From Flavobacteriales bacterium (GTDB lineage Bacteria > Bacteroidota > Bacteroidia > Flavobacteriales > Flavobacteriaceae), in assembly GCA_003232435.1 (NCBI GenBank), contig QIJL01000083.1, forward strand, positions 1-32,445: DNA of 32,445 nucleotides, read 5' to 3'. The position numbers were made by a program, and so were the translations under genes. Position 1 is the stretch's first letter. The number at the start of each line of letters is the position of its first letter. Of the stretch, positions 24,735-31,274 are shown piece after piece. The notes under the pieces were generated by a model. The model had not been told where the DNA came from and searched no databases. It worked only from the letters and a program-made list of their open reading frames with translations.

Positions 24735-26169
24735 TTTGCATCATTTGTTCGAATCTTAGAATGATAAATTCAGCTGGTCTGGCCACTGCCATTCCGATTT
24801 CAACGATCATTCTTCCTTCTAAAATATCTACCGAATTCATGGTAGGACCGAGCCCGATTTTTACTTCGAACGCCTCCTCTGGTGTTGCACCTGCAAGAGC
24901 TCCATCTCGCCACTGTAGATAGAGATAATTCTCAATCATGGCTTTTACCTTAACCCAAGTAGAAGCGGTATTAGGCTCAAAAATCGCCCATCGGGTAGAT
25001 TTCTTGATTGACTCCTCAACAACGCTAAAGAAGCGACGAACATTTACGTATTTCCATTCGTTGTCATTGCCATCTAATGTCCTTGCCCCCATAACAACGG
25101 TGCCATAACCTGGTACACTGAGGATAGCATTCACAGATTTACCCGTATTTGAGTTTACATTCATAACATCTTGTTCGGCCCTAGCAACTGAAACCAGAGG
25201 TTTGATGACATCCATCAAGCCTACATTGGCTGGAGCTTTCCATACTCCTCGTTGACGATCTACCCTAGAGTAGACTCCCGCTATTGCAGCAGAAGGTGGA
25301 AGCGTAATAGTATACTTTCCATATTCTGCTTTTACGGTATTATATAGCGTCGACGCGGTGTTCTTCAAAGTGTTGAGAGGTACCCCCGTTTTGTCATCTG
25401 CGGTAGGAGCTGCCCCATTGACCGTATGGGTGCCGAGAGCTATGGCATCAAAATCAAATGCATAACTATAAGACGATAGCAAATGAGGATAATAAACGGC
25501 ACCAAACCTTCGAATGGCTCCTTCAGCAGGAATATCATCTATTGCTGTTTCAGTATCATCTTCCACCGAACTGGGTGACTTGGGTACCGTGGTTTTAATG
25601 GTATCTATAATAGCAAACCTGTCTTTCATATCGGCAGCTTGATTGATCATTTTCTGATTCGTACTATTAAATTCCGTCTGAGTAAGATGAATGGCTTCTG
25701 GTACAACTATCATAGTTGGTGTATCTTCGTTTCCTACTAAATCAATACCTTCATCAATACTCGGCTTGGAAATACTATCCGTAAGTTTTCCGACGGAAAC
25801 GATATAGCATTTGCCACCACCATTGGCATAGAAATGCTTAATGGCATGATACAAAATATGTTTGCTCATGCTCGGTTTATCGAATGTAAGCGTGACGTTG
25901 TATCCCGTTGTGGTCGTACCTGTCATTAGCTCATCTACGTCGATGGTTATATTCGCAGGGTCCTCAGATTCGGGTCCGCCAAAATATTGTATGAAATCCT
26001 CTAATTTGCCAATGGGTGTTGGGACTTTTAGAAGATCATCAGCAACCAAATTGGTTGCCATTTCTGTGTAACCCACAAATGCAGGTACTGCTGACTCCAC
26101 TTCAGCGACAGATGGTGGTAGAAGAGAAACCTCTTCTACATAAACACCTGGAGATCGATAATTTGCCAT
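24727..26169 (-). CDS. Contractile sheath protein (Afp2/3/4-like)
   Basis: A 480-aa phage-type tail sheath protein. The N-terminus (YRSPGVYVEEVSLLPPSVAEV) and the C-terminus (EGRMIVEIGMAVARPAEFIILRF) are the conserved parts that interlock neighbouring subunits; the region around residues 300-400 (PPSAAIAGVYSRVDRQRGVWKAPAN) is the sheath core. The particle would contract by shortening this sheath. Only one sheath gene is present, unlike the three in the Afp cluster, so this subunit must make all rings. It starts 10 bases after the unrecognised 395-aa gene. Confidence 0.95.
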   Translation of the reverse strand: MANYRSPGVYVEEVSLLPPSVAEVESAVPAFVGYTEMATNLVADDLLKVPTPIGKLEDFIQYFGGPESEDPANITIDVDELMTGTTTTGYNVTLTFDKPSMSKHILYHAIKHFYANGGGKCYIVSVGKLTDSISKPSIDEGIDLVGNEDTPTMIVVPEAIHLTQTEFNSTNQKMINQAADMKDRFAIIDTIKTTVPKSPSSVEDDTETAIDDIPAEGAIRRFGAVYYPHLLSSYSYAFDFDAIALGTHTVNGAAPTADDKTGVPLNTLKNTASTLYNTVKAEYGKYTITLPPSAAIAGVYSRVDRQRGVWKAPANVGLMDVIKPLVSVARAEQDVMNVNSNTGKSVNAILSVPGYGTVVMGARTLDGNDNEWKYVNVRRFFSVVEESIKKSTRWAIFEPNTASTWVKVKAMIENYLYLQWRDGALAGATPEEAFEVKIGLGPTMNSVDILEGRMIVEIGMAVARPAEFIILRFEQMMQTS

Positions 26170-26179
26170 ATTGTTTTTT

Positions 26180-27367
26180 TTAAAGGTTTAATAAAACATC
26201 AGAATATATAATTGGATCACCAATAGCATCTAATTGATGCTTTGGTGGATAAGGTAAATTCACTTTGATATCTTCAAGGGAAATGGTAGGGTGGTTCACA
26301 AATTTCTTTAGTGCGAGTGATAAAGAATCACCTGTGGTGCTCGAAGAAGAAATGTACTTTTCTTTAAGCGGTTTTGGCGTGTCTGAAATGAATTCGAATT
26401 GTTTATCTGAAATGATTGTAGGAATAAATACAACGCCAGTATCATTACTGATAATATTTATTTTACTTAGAAAATCTACCCGTTCAGCAGGTGTTAAGCT
26501 ATTTAACTCCACATAGAGCGGACTGTTATCTTCTAGCAATACTTTATACCTCCATAAAGTAGCTCTGTTCCTGAATAATAACGAATATCTGGGCCTTTGA
26601 GGAGTAATAGAACCGTCATTTTCCACGATTCTGTAATTGGGTAATACCAACTCTTCTAAGGAACATTCTATAATAGCAAATACAGGAGTGTCTCCCATTT
26701 CACTTAGATGGTAGGCTGTTTCTATAAGCACGCCACCGATTTGTATTTCACATTTACCGGCAGGAAAACCCATTAAATCGAAAGATAAATAGGCTTGACC
26801 TCCTTCATTGGAATGTGAATTAGGCAGGACCTCGTAACCGCTGTCCATATGTTTTAATTTTGCAGTCCCAGGCGCAACATTTGCACTATGTACGTAGTCA
26901 TAGCTGTTGGCTATTTTTTTAATGGTATCGGAATCAGAAACACCGGCCGCATCTAAACTAAGATGTAGCTCATCTTTGGGTACAAGCGGGTCAGGAACCA
27001 GATTGTTAAAATAGTATATGCGGTCTGCAGCCGGAGCTGATGCTAATGCATTGTAGTTTAAAAAGTAAGGGTTGCTTAAACTTACTACAAAAGTCAAAAG
27101 ATCACTTGGCTTAGGTTTAAAGTAAAGTAATTTATTGGCACCGCTCATTCCATTGGTGCGACTCCAAGCTGTAAACCCTCCTTTATTTGGGTCGCTCTTC
27201 ATGATCAGGTCTAACCGTTGTAGAACTGCCTTACACTTAACTGTTGGTACGATGCTATAATCTAAGATTGGTGCAGTTACAGACGTACCTGCAATCCCAT
27301 TTTCATAAAAGGGTTGCTTGATTTGAACACTAAATAATTCGCTATATATCACCTGTAGACTCCCCAT
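26180..27367 (-). CDS. Unrecognised eCIS-cluster protein, 395 aa
   Basis: I do not recognise a named family. The protein has no signal peptide or membrane segment and reads as beta-rich: SLQVIYSELFSVQI at the start, then a region around 190-300 with LSFDLMGFPAGKCEIQIGG and SLLFRNRATLWRYKVLLED. It is locked between the terminator gene (3-base gap) and the sheath gene (10-base gap), so it is almost certainly part of the particle or its assembly. Its position at the cap end of the operon suggests a cap, collar or adaptor protein; this is inference from neighbours only. Confidence 0.6.
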   Translation of the reverse strand: MGSLQVIYSELFSVQIKQPFYENGIAGTSVTAPILDYSIVPTVKCKAVLQRLDLIMKSDPNKGGFTAWSRTNGMSGANKLLYFKPKPSDLLTFVVSLSNPYFLNYNALASAPAADRIYYFNNLVPDPLVPKDELHLSLDAAGVSDSDTIKKIANSYDYVHSANVAPGTAKLKHMDSGYEVLPNSHSNEGGQAYLSFDLMGFPAGKCEIQIGGVLIETAYHLSEMGDTPVFAIIECSLEELVLPNYRIVENDGSITPQRPRYSLLFRNRATLWRYKVLLEDNSPLYVELNSLTPAERVDFLSKINIISNDTGVVFIPTIISDKQFEFISDTPKPLKEKYISSSSTTGDSLSLALKKFVNHPTISLEDIKVNLPYPPKHQLDAIGDPIIYSDVLLNL

Positions 27368-27370
27368 GAT

Positions 27371-27982
27371 TTAATTATTAAAGTTTACTTCGCTAATAGC
27401 CGAGGCAACCTGATTACTCTTCGTCTCAAATACCGTTAGCATATTTACCTTATACACTAAGCTTGGTATGTATTTTCCGCCAAGCATGGCCCATAGATTA
27501 TTCTGCTGCTCAAAAGACATGTCTTGTAATCTGAAACTCAACCTTTCGATTAATTGCCAGGGTTTGTTTGCAGGATCTGCGACAAAAGAATTTAGATTCG
27601 GAAACTTCTCCTCGTCAAATACAGGATTGGCTTGAAAAAAGCTAACAATAGTCGAACAATCCCTTAAGGCGGTTTCGTAATTCCCATTACTAGCAACAAA
27701 TAATAAAAAAATGTTCAAATCAATCGGAGGGTTCAATTTTTTCACCTGATTATCGTCCGTTGAAACATAATATGGGCGTTTCCCTTCTTTTCTTTCCTCT
27801 TCAATACCTGCCAACATGAGGGTGACATGCGCATTTTCATCAATATTTAAATCGCCATTGGGTTGTACTACCGGAGCCAGATCAACAACATTTCCGACCG
27901 TATAACTTGCCGGATTCTGTTCCCGATCTACCATATACTGATCAAGTTCTTTTTTAATAAATTCTAGCGCAGTGCGAATCAT
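27371..27982 (-). CDS. DUF4255 tube terminator/cap protein (Afp16-like)
   Basis: A 203-aa DUF4255 protein: MIRTALEFIKKELDQYM, then NAHVTLMLAGIEEER and LNIFLLFVASNGNYETALRD. In Afp the equivalent Afp16 ends sheath and tube growth at the distal end. Here it is the first gene of the operon, whereas afp16 lies last in the Afp cluster; leading positions are seen in other eCIS clusters. The 5' region is AT-rich with no strong ribosome site. The MITE-like element begins 136 bases upstream of its ATG. Confidence 0.85.
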   Translation of the reverse strand: MIRTALEFIKKELDQYMVDREQNPASYTVGNVVDLAPVVQPNGDLNIDENAHVTLMLAGIEEERKEGKRPYYVSTDDNQVKKLNPPIDLNIFLLFVASNGNYETALRDCSTIVSFFQANPVFDEEKFPNLNSFVADPANKPWQLIERLSFRLQDMSFEQQNNLWAMLGGKYIPSLVYKVNMLTVFETKSNQVASAISEVNFNN

Positions 27983-28118
27983 AAGAATTAGATTTCAACC
28001 TGCCCGAGGGAAAGACAATTTTTACTTTTATTTCTAACTGCAACTTAGGGAGCTTTACTTATGTCCACAATCCCTAGAAATGGTGATTTTAGAACGTAAT
28101 GTTCGATAAAAATTATAT
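27983..28118 (-). promoter_or_regulatory. Leader/promoter region of the eCIS operon
   Basis: This is the only sequence between the first eCIS gene and the MITE-like element. It holds an imperfect inverted repeat (TAGGGA at 28046-28051 and TCCCTA at 28071-28076) that could be an operator or leader stem. I find no confident TTG/TAnnTTTG promoter on the minus strand; the promoter may lie here or inside the element upstream. Confidence 0.3.
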
Positions 28119-28340
28119 GACTATCGGATTGATTGCACAAAATAATATTTTGTAACTAGTTGTATAAAAGTGATTTACGATATAGAGCCATTTGTAAGAC
28201 AATTTTCAGAGTTAGTTTTGTCACATTTTTAACGGATTATAATTTAATTTCGTTTTTGGTAAAACATAATCTTCACGTTATCAATTATATAGTCCATGTG
28301 AATTATATGTAACGAATCCGATAGTCATAAAAAATTATAT
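28106..28340. mobile_element. MITE-like element, 208 bp, with flanking direct repeats
   Basis: GACTATCGGATT (28119-28130) is matched by its exact complement at 28315-28326, giving 12-bp terminal inverted repeats. Directly outside lie ATAAAAATTATAT (28106-28118) and ATAAAAAATTATAT (28327-28340), direct repeats differing by one A, as a target duplication would look, though longer than the 8 bases usual for IS1595. The interior has no ORF. The same end sequence occurs beside the neighbouring IS1595-type transposase, so that family probably mobilised it. Confidence 0.7.
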
Positions 28341-28416
28341 TATCGTTGAGGTTGGATAATGATCAAAAGTATGTTGAAGATTTCTAGACTGTATAAAGAG
28401 GTAATGGGACTAGAAC

Positions 28417-28428
28417 CTTAGGATCTAG
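28417..28428 (+). other. 12-bp copy of the tRNA-Leu anticodon-loop core
   Basis: CTTAGGATCTAG here is identical, in opposite orientation, to the first 12 bases of the tRNA-Leu 3' fragment at 29689-29700. With CTAGA before it, it resembles a tRNA anticodon arm (CTAGA, loop, TCTAG) with two extra bases. It may be a second attachment-site remnant. Confidence 0.4.
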
Positions 28429-28462
28429 AGTACGATATGTTGGAATTTTAAAAGTATTCAGT

Positions 28463-29484
28463 CTAAACACGTACAGAATAGGTGTATTGAAATTTGATAT
28501 TATTTATGAATCCGATAGTTTGCACATTTCTTTCCCATTTAGATGAAACAGAGGCGATTACGACCCTGTCGAATACGGAATCGAAATATCTTCTGTTGAA
28601 TTTATAACAATATTCGTCTAGATAGCTTTGTAGGTAATCGTTGCCGATGGAGTGGTGCACGTCCAACAAAAGTCTTTTGGCATTTGCGATGACGATATGT
28701 ACCCAAGGGAGGATCTTCGAGGCCTCCTTTTTGACCTTGGCCACGACCGCCCCATGGGCGGCGAGGTTCTCCTTAAGGTCGATATAGTTGTTCGCGCGCC
28801 GTCGGTCATCGCGGACGATCGCCCGTCAATGGACCTTTCTACCTCCTTATTGGTGGTTTCCTTGCAAAGGTCGTCCAGCAATCACATTTTTATGTGCCCT
28901 ACCTTTTTGTTGGTCCCGTACCTGTACTTATAGGAGGCCTCTACGGTCTTCGATTCGGCCATTACCAATACTGTGGTCTGCTTTTGGCTCCCCTTCCCCC
29001 GTTTGTACTTCCCGTCGTTTTCCTTGAGCTCTTTCGCGATTCTGTCACGGTTCTCCTTGTCGGGCACCGTTTCGAAGAAGCCCTCGTCAAGCTCGACCTC
29101 GTCGCACAGCTTGTAACCGTCGTCCCTTTTCCCCATGGCATACCGTATTTTGTGCAGCATGTACCAAATAGGCTCATAATAACGGTGCCCCAACTGTCTT
29201 TGTACCTCCAGGGCGGAAAAGCTCTTTTTGGTCCCGGTGAGCATCATCATCCCGAAATACCAGTAATGGTAGGGCAATTGGGAGCCGTGCAATAAAGTGC
29301 CGCTTTTCAAAGTGGTCCTGTACTTGCATTCCTTGCATTGGTATTGGTCCCTGGTCGATATCCAATAATGTTTCTCGTGCCCGCACCGTTTGCACACGAT
29401 CCCTTGTTTCTCCCTCTCCGACTTGAAATGGGCCTTGCAACTGGCCTCGTCAGGGAATTTTGTGAAAAAATCTCGAATCTTCAT
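28463..29484 (-). pseudogene. Decayed IS1595-family transposase (ISXO2-like)
   Basis: Read from the ATG at 29484, the protein begins with a zinc ribbon (CKRCGHE...QCKECKYRTT), followed by the DDE-type core (CDEVELDEGFFE). The reading frame then meets an in-frame TGA (28882-28884) right after GHIKM. The same frame resumes as LLDDLCKETTNKEVE up to AMTDGA, where a frameshift in the GCGCGC run (about 28793-28803; minus 1 or plus 2 bases) moves the rest to another frame: ANNYIDLKENLAAHG, then LPWVHIVIANAKRLLLDVHHS and FNRRYFD. All catalytic blocks are therefore present but split in three. The gene is GC-rich compared with its surroundings. It cannot make a normal transposase. Confidence 0.88.
28509..28520. 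repeat. Additional copy of the MITE/IS1595 end motif
   Basis: AATCCGATAGTT differs from the MITE end (AATCCGATAGTC) by one base. It lies in the tail of the transposase pseudogene and points the same way as the copies at 28315-28326 and 29541-29552, so it is not a proper partner end for the 29552 copy. Confidence 0.55.
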
Positions 29485-29531
29485 ATCTATATCGTTAATA
29501 ATCAATAAGATACGGAATATCAACCGTATAT

Positions 29532-29552
29532 GCAAGGAATCCGATAGCCATA
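29532..29552. repeat. Upstream end of the IS1595-type element
   Basis: On the minus strand this reads GGCTATCGGATT then CCTTGCATA, matching the inverted copy at 28119 (GACTATCGGATT then GATTGCACA) in about 17 of 21 bases. It lies about 50 bases before the transposase start. Taken with 28119, the full decayed element would span 28119-29552, with the MITE-like end at 28326 inside it. Confidence 0.55.
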
Positions 29553-29590
29553 TATTATTTGGTAATTATAATGTGGAGCCAGAGCGATTG

Positions 29591-29608
29591 TTGTACCTAT
29601 GTTGTACC
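29591..29608. repeat. Two TTGTACC direct repeats, 11-base period
   Basis: TTGTACC occurs at 29591-29597 and 29602-29608. The pair lies just beyond the terminator of the truncated tRNA-Leu. Short direct repeats with a helical-turn period next to a tRNA 3' end resemble arm-type binding sites of tyrosine integrases; this is inference. Confidence 0.4.
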
Positions 29609-29613
29609 CAAAC

Positions 29614-29643
29614 AAAAAAAGCCGACTCCCGAAAGTCGGCTTT
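29614..29643 (-). terminator. Intrinsic terminator after the tRNA-Leu fragment
   Basis: On the minus strand AAAGCCGACT pairs with AGTCGGCTTT around the loop TTCGGG, followed by a T-rich run. It sits 7 bases after the end of the tRNA-Leu 3' fragment, so it was probably the tRNA's own terminator. Confidence 0.8.
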
Positions 29644-29649
29644 CCCTTT

Positions 29650-29700
29650 GTACAGGCGGAGAGACTCGAACTCTCACACCTTGCGGCACTAGATCCTAAG
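29650..29700 (-). pseudogene. 3' half of tRNA-Leu(UAG), likely attachment-site scar
   Basis: On the minus strand the sequence starts at CTTAGGA (the anticodon loop, UAG), continues with the TCTAG stem, a leucine-type long variable arm (TGCCGCAAGGTG), the T arm (GAGAGTTCGAGTCTCTC) and the acceptor strand GCCTGTAC, but lacks the CCA end. Nothing upstream can supply the D arm or the 5' acceptor strand. A tRNA copy beginning exactly at the anticodon loop is the classic footprint of a tyrosine-integrase crossover. Confidence 0.75.
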
Positions 29701-29866
29701 TATAAGCATGGGACATTTAGGAGTAAAATCCATTCGTAATACAAGTTATCCCCCATAGCTGGACTCAACTTCATTTTACAAACCGAATAATAAAAGTAAT
29801 TCAGTAACTCTCTTGTTTGGTAAAGCCATTAAATCAACCCAAATAAGACCATAAAAAGCCAAAAAA
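29701..29866. other. Non-coding gap between tRNA-Leu fragment and tRNA-Ala
   Basis: No gene is recognised in this AT-rich stretch. If the tRNA-Leu half is an integration scar, these bases are what remains on the other side of the crossover. Confidence 0.4.
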
Positions 29867-29888
29867 TGAGTGCAAATTGAGTGCAAAT
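29867..29888. repeat. Perfect 11-bp tandem repeat downstream of tRNA-Ala
   Basis: TGAGTGCAAAT occurs twice head to tail (29867-29877 and 29878-29888), immediately beyond the tRNA-Ala terminator. The 11-base period is the same as that of the TTGTACC pair near the tRNA-Leu fragment. Confidence 0.8.
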
Positions 29889-29922
29889 AAAAAAGGGTTC
29901 AAAAGAAAAACTCTTGAAACCC
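29889..29922 (-). terminator. Intrinsic terminator of tRNA-Ala
   Basis: On the minus strand GGGTTTCAAGAG pairs with CTTTTGAACCC (one bulged base) around a T-rich loop, followed by TTTTTTATTT. It begins 11 bases after the CCA end of the tRNA. Confidence 0.8.
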
Positions 29923-29932
29923 CTATATTTAT

Positions 29933-30010
<78 letters not shown>

Positions 30011-30086
30011 TTGACCTATAACTTAGGCAAAGAAAATACTTTTAGGCTAAGTATCAAAATGTAAAGACTCCTTATTCAAATTGGTA

Positions 30087-30881
30087 TCAATCTTTTTTAA
30101 CACGCAGTATTAGAACAGGGGTTTTGACAAAGAACTCTGATTTTAAAATGGTATTCTTTTCCCAAAGCTTTTTGAAGAAACCTCTTTTTCTTCTAAAAAC
30201 ACAAAGTAAATCGGGATGTTGCGATTGAAAATGTTCTAAGACACCTTGATACGTAGTAGCGTTTTCAGTTAAAGTCAATTGTTCGCTGATATCGATAAGC
30301 GCTGGATCAACCTTTAAATCGTCTTTAGTATACCCAGGAGTTTTTACTAAAAGTAAATTAATCGAAGTATTAAATTTTTTCTGAATGGTCAGTAGTGGCT
30401 CTAGCATACGCTTTTTCTTTAAGATACCTGATTTAAAAGCGGTTAAAGTAGTTTTAAAAGGTTTAAAAACAGTGCCTTTAGGTACTATGAGCGCAGATAT
30501 ATCAGTCTTCTTAATAATTTTACCGGTAGTGTTCCCCAAATACAATTCCTCTTTTATATCATTACTTCTTGGTGCAAGGATAATTAGATCAATACCTAGT
30601 TCGGTATCTATTTCTATTAGTCCGTCTGCAATATCACCATTATAGGTTGCTATTTTGATCGCTGTTCCCTTTACATCAACTTTATCAATAATTTCTTTTA
30701 AACGTTCTTTGCTGCTTTTCGCAACTTTTTCTGAAATATTAGCCAAACTACCTGCCTTTGCTGAAACGGTAAAAACGTCCATAACAAAAACCTGTGCTGA
30801 AAATTCGAAAGCAAAATCTACTGCGTATTGTAGTGTTTCACCTGTATTTGAGATGCCAATAGGAACAAGAATGTTTTTCAT
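30087..30881 (-). CDS. Universal stress protein (UspA family, two domains)
   Basis: A 264-aa protein with the UspA start MKNILVPIGISNTGETLQYAVDFA and the first-domain end LIILAPRSNDIKEELYLGNTTGKIIKKTDISALIVPKG, where G-x2-G-x-(9)-S/T marks the ATP-binding loop, here degenerate. A second, more diverged half runs from about residue 145 and ends TPVLILRVKKD. Bacteroidetes commonly have such tandem-domain proteins; the cellular role is stress survival, with no enzyme activity predicted. It is divergently placed from the acetyltransferase pseudogene, 53 bases apart, and is probably host backbone rather than part of the eCIS region. Confidence 0.88.
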   Translation of the reverse strand: MKNILVPIGISNTGETLQYAVDFAFEFSAQVFVMDVFTVSAKAGSLANISEKVAKSSKERLKEIIDKVDVKGTAIKIATYNGDIADGLIEIDTELGIDLIILAPRSNDIKEELYLGNTTGKIIKKTDISALIVPKGTVFKPFKTTLTAFKSGILKKKRMLEPLLTIQKKFNTSINLLLVKTPGYTKDDLKVDPALIDISEQLTLTENATTYQGVLEHFQSQHPDLLCVFRRKRGFFKKLWEKNTILKSEFFVKTPVLILRVKKD

Positions 30882-30892
30882 CGGAATGGATA

Positions 30893-30924
30893 TTGATTAA
30901 TATTCTAAATTTACAATTAATTTG
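30893..30924 (+). promoter_or_regulatory. Possible Bacteroidetes-type promoter for the GNAT locus
   Basis: TTG at 30893-30895 and TTAATTTG at 30917-30924 are 21 bases apart, close to the Bacteroidetes -33 TTG and -7 TAnnTTTG pattern with one mismatch. It would give a nearly leaderless transcript before the ATG at 30935. Weak evidence. Confidence 0.25.
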
Positions 30925-30934
30925 AACTTCACAC

Positions 30935-31262
30935 ATGATTCGACGTGCAAAGATATTAGAAATAACCGATATTCTTACCTTGACCAAAGCCTGTGCGGCA
31001 TATATGATTCAAAATGGAATTTACCAATGGAACAATCAGTACCCTTCAAAAGAAGTCTTTGAAAATGATATAAAACGTCAAGAACTATATGTACTCAACA
31101 TTGACAATTTAACCCGAATTATTCATGAGTATTCTATTCCAAAGCCAAAATACATGCAACCAAAAAATTTACGAAACCCGGGGGTATCAAAAATTGGGGG
31201 GGGGTATCAATTTTTTCCACCAAAGCGAATATCCTTTTTATTGTTATGAACTAATACTTTAA
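30935..31262 (+). pseudogene. GNAT acetyltransferase pseudogene with internal deletion
   Basis: The first 60 residues (MIRRAKILEITDILTLTKACAAYMIQNGIYQWNNQYPSKEVFENDI, read in short blocks, up to ELYVLNIDN) match the start of a common Flavobacteriia GNAT N-acetyltransferase. The acetyl-CoA-binding middle (normally R-x2-G-x-G/A) is missing. After a short unrelated stretch with two GGGGGTATCAA copies and a run of ten G (31195-31204), the family's C-terminus reappears in another frame (FFHQSEYPFYCYELIL, stop at 31260-31262). The open 104-aa frame ends instead at 31249. It is therefore a gene with about half its length deleted plus a frameshift, and should be inactive. Confidence 0.8.
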
Positions 31263-31274
31263 CTTTCTTTACGT

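Noticed and set aside
28652-29295. Plus-strand frames across the IS1595-type pseudogene
   Set aside because: They oppose the clearly recognisable transposase reading and contain no domain.
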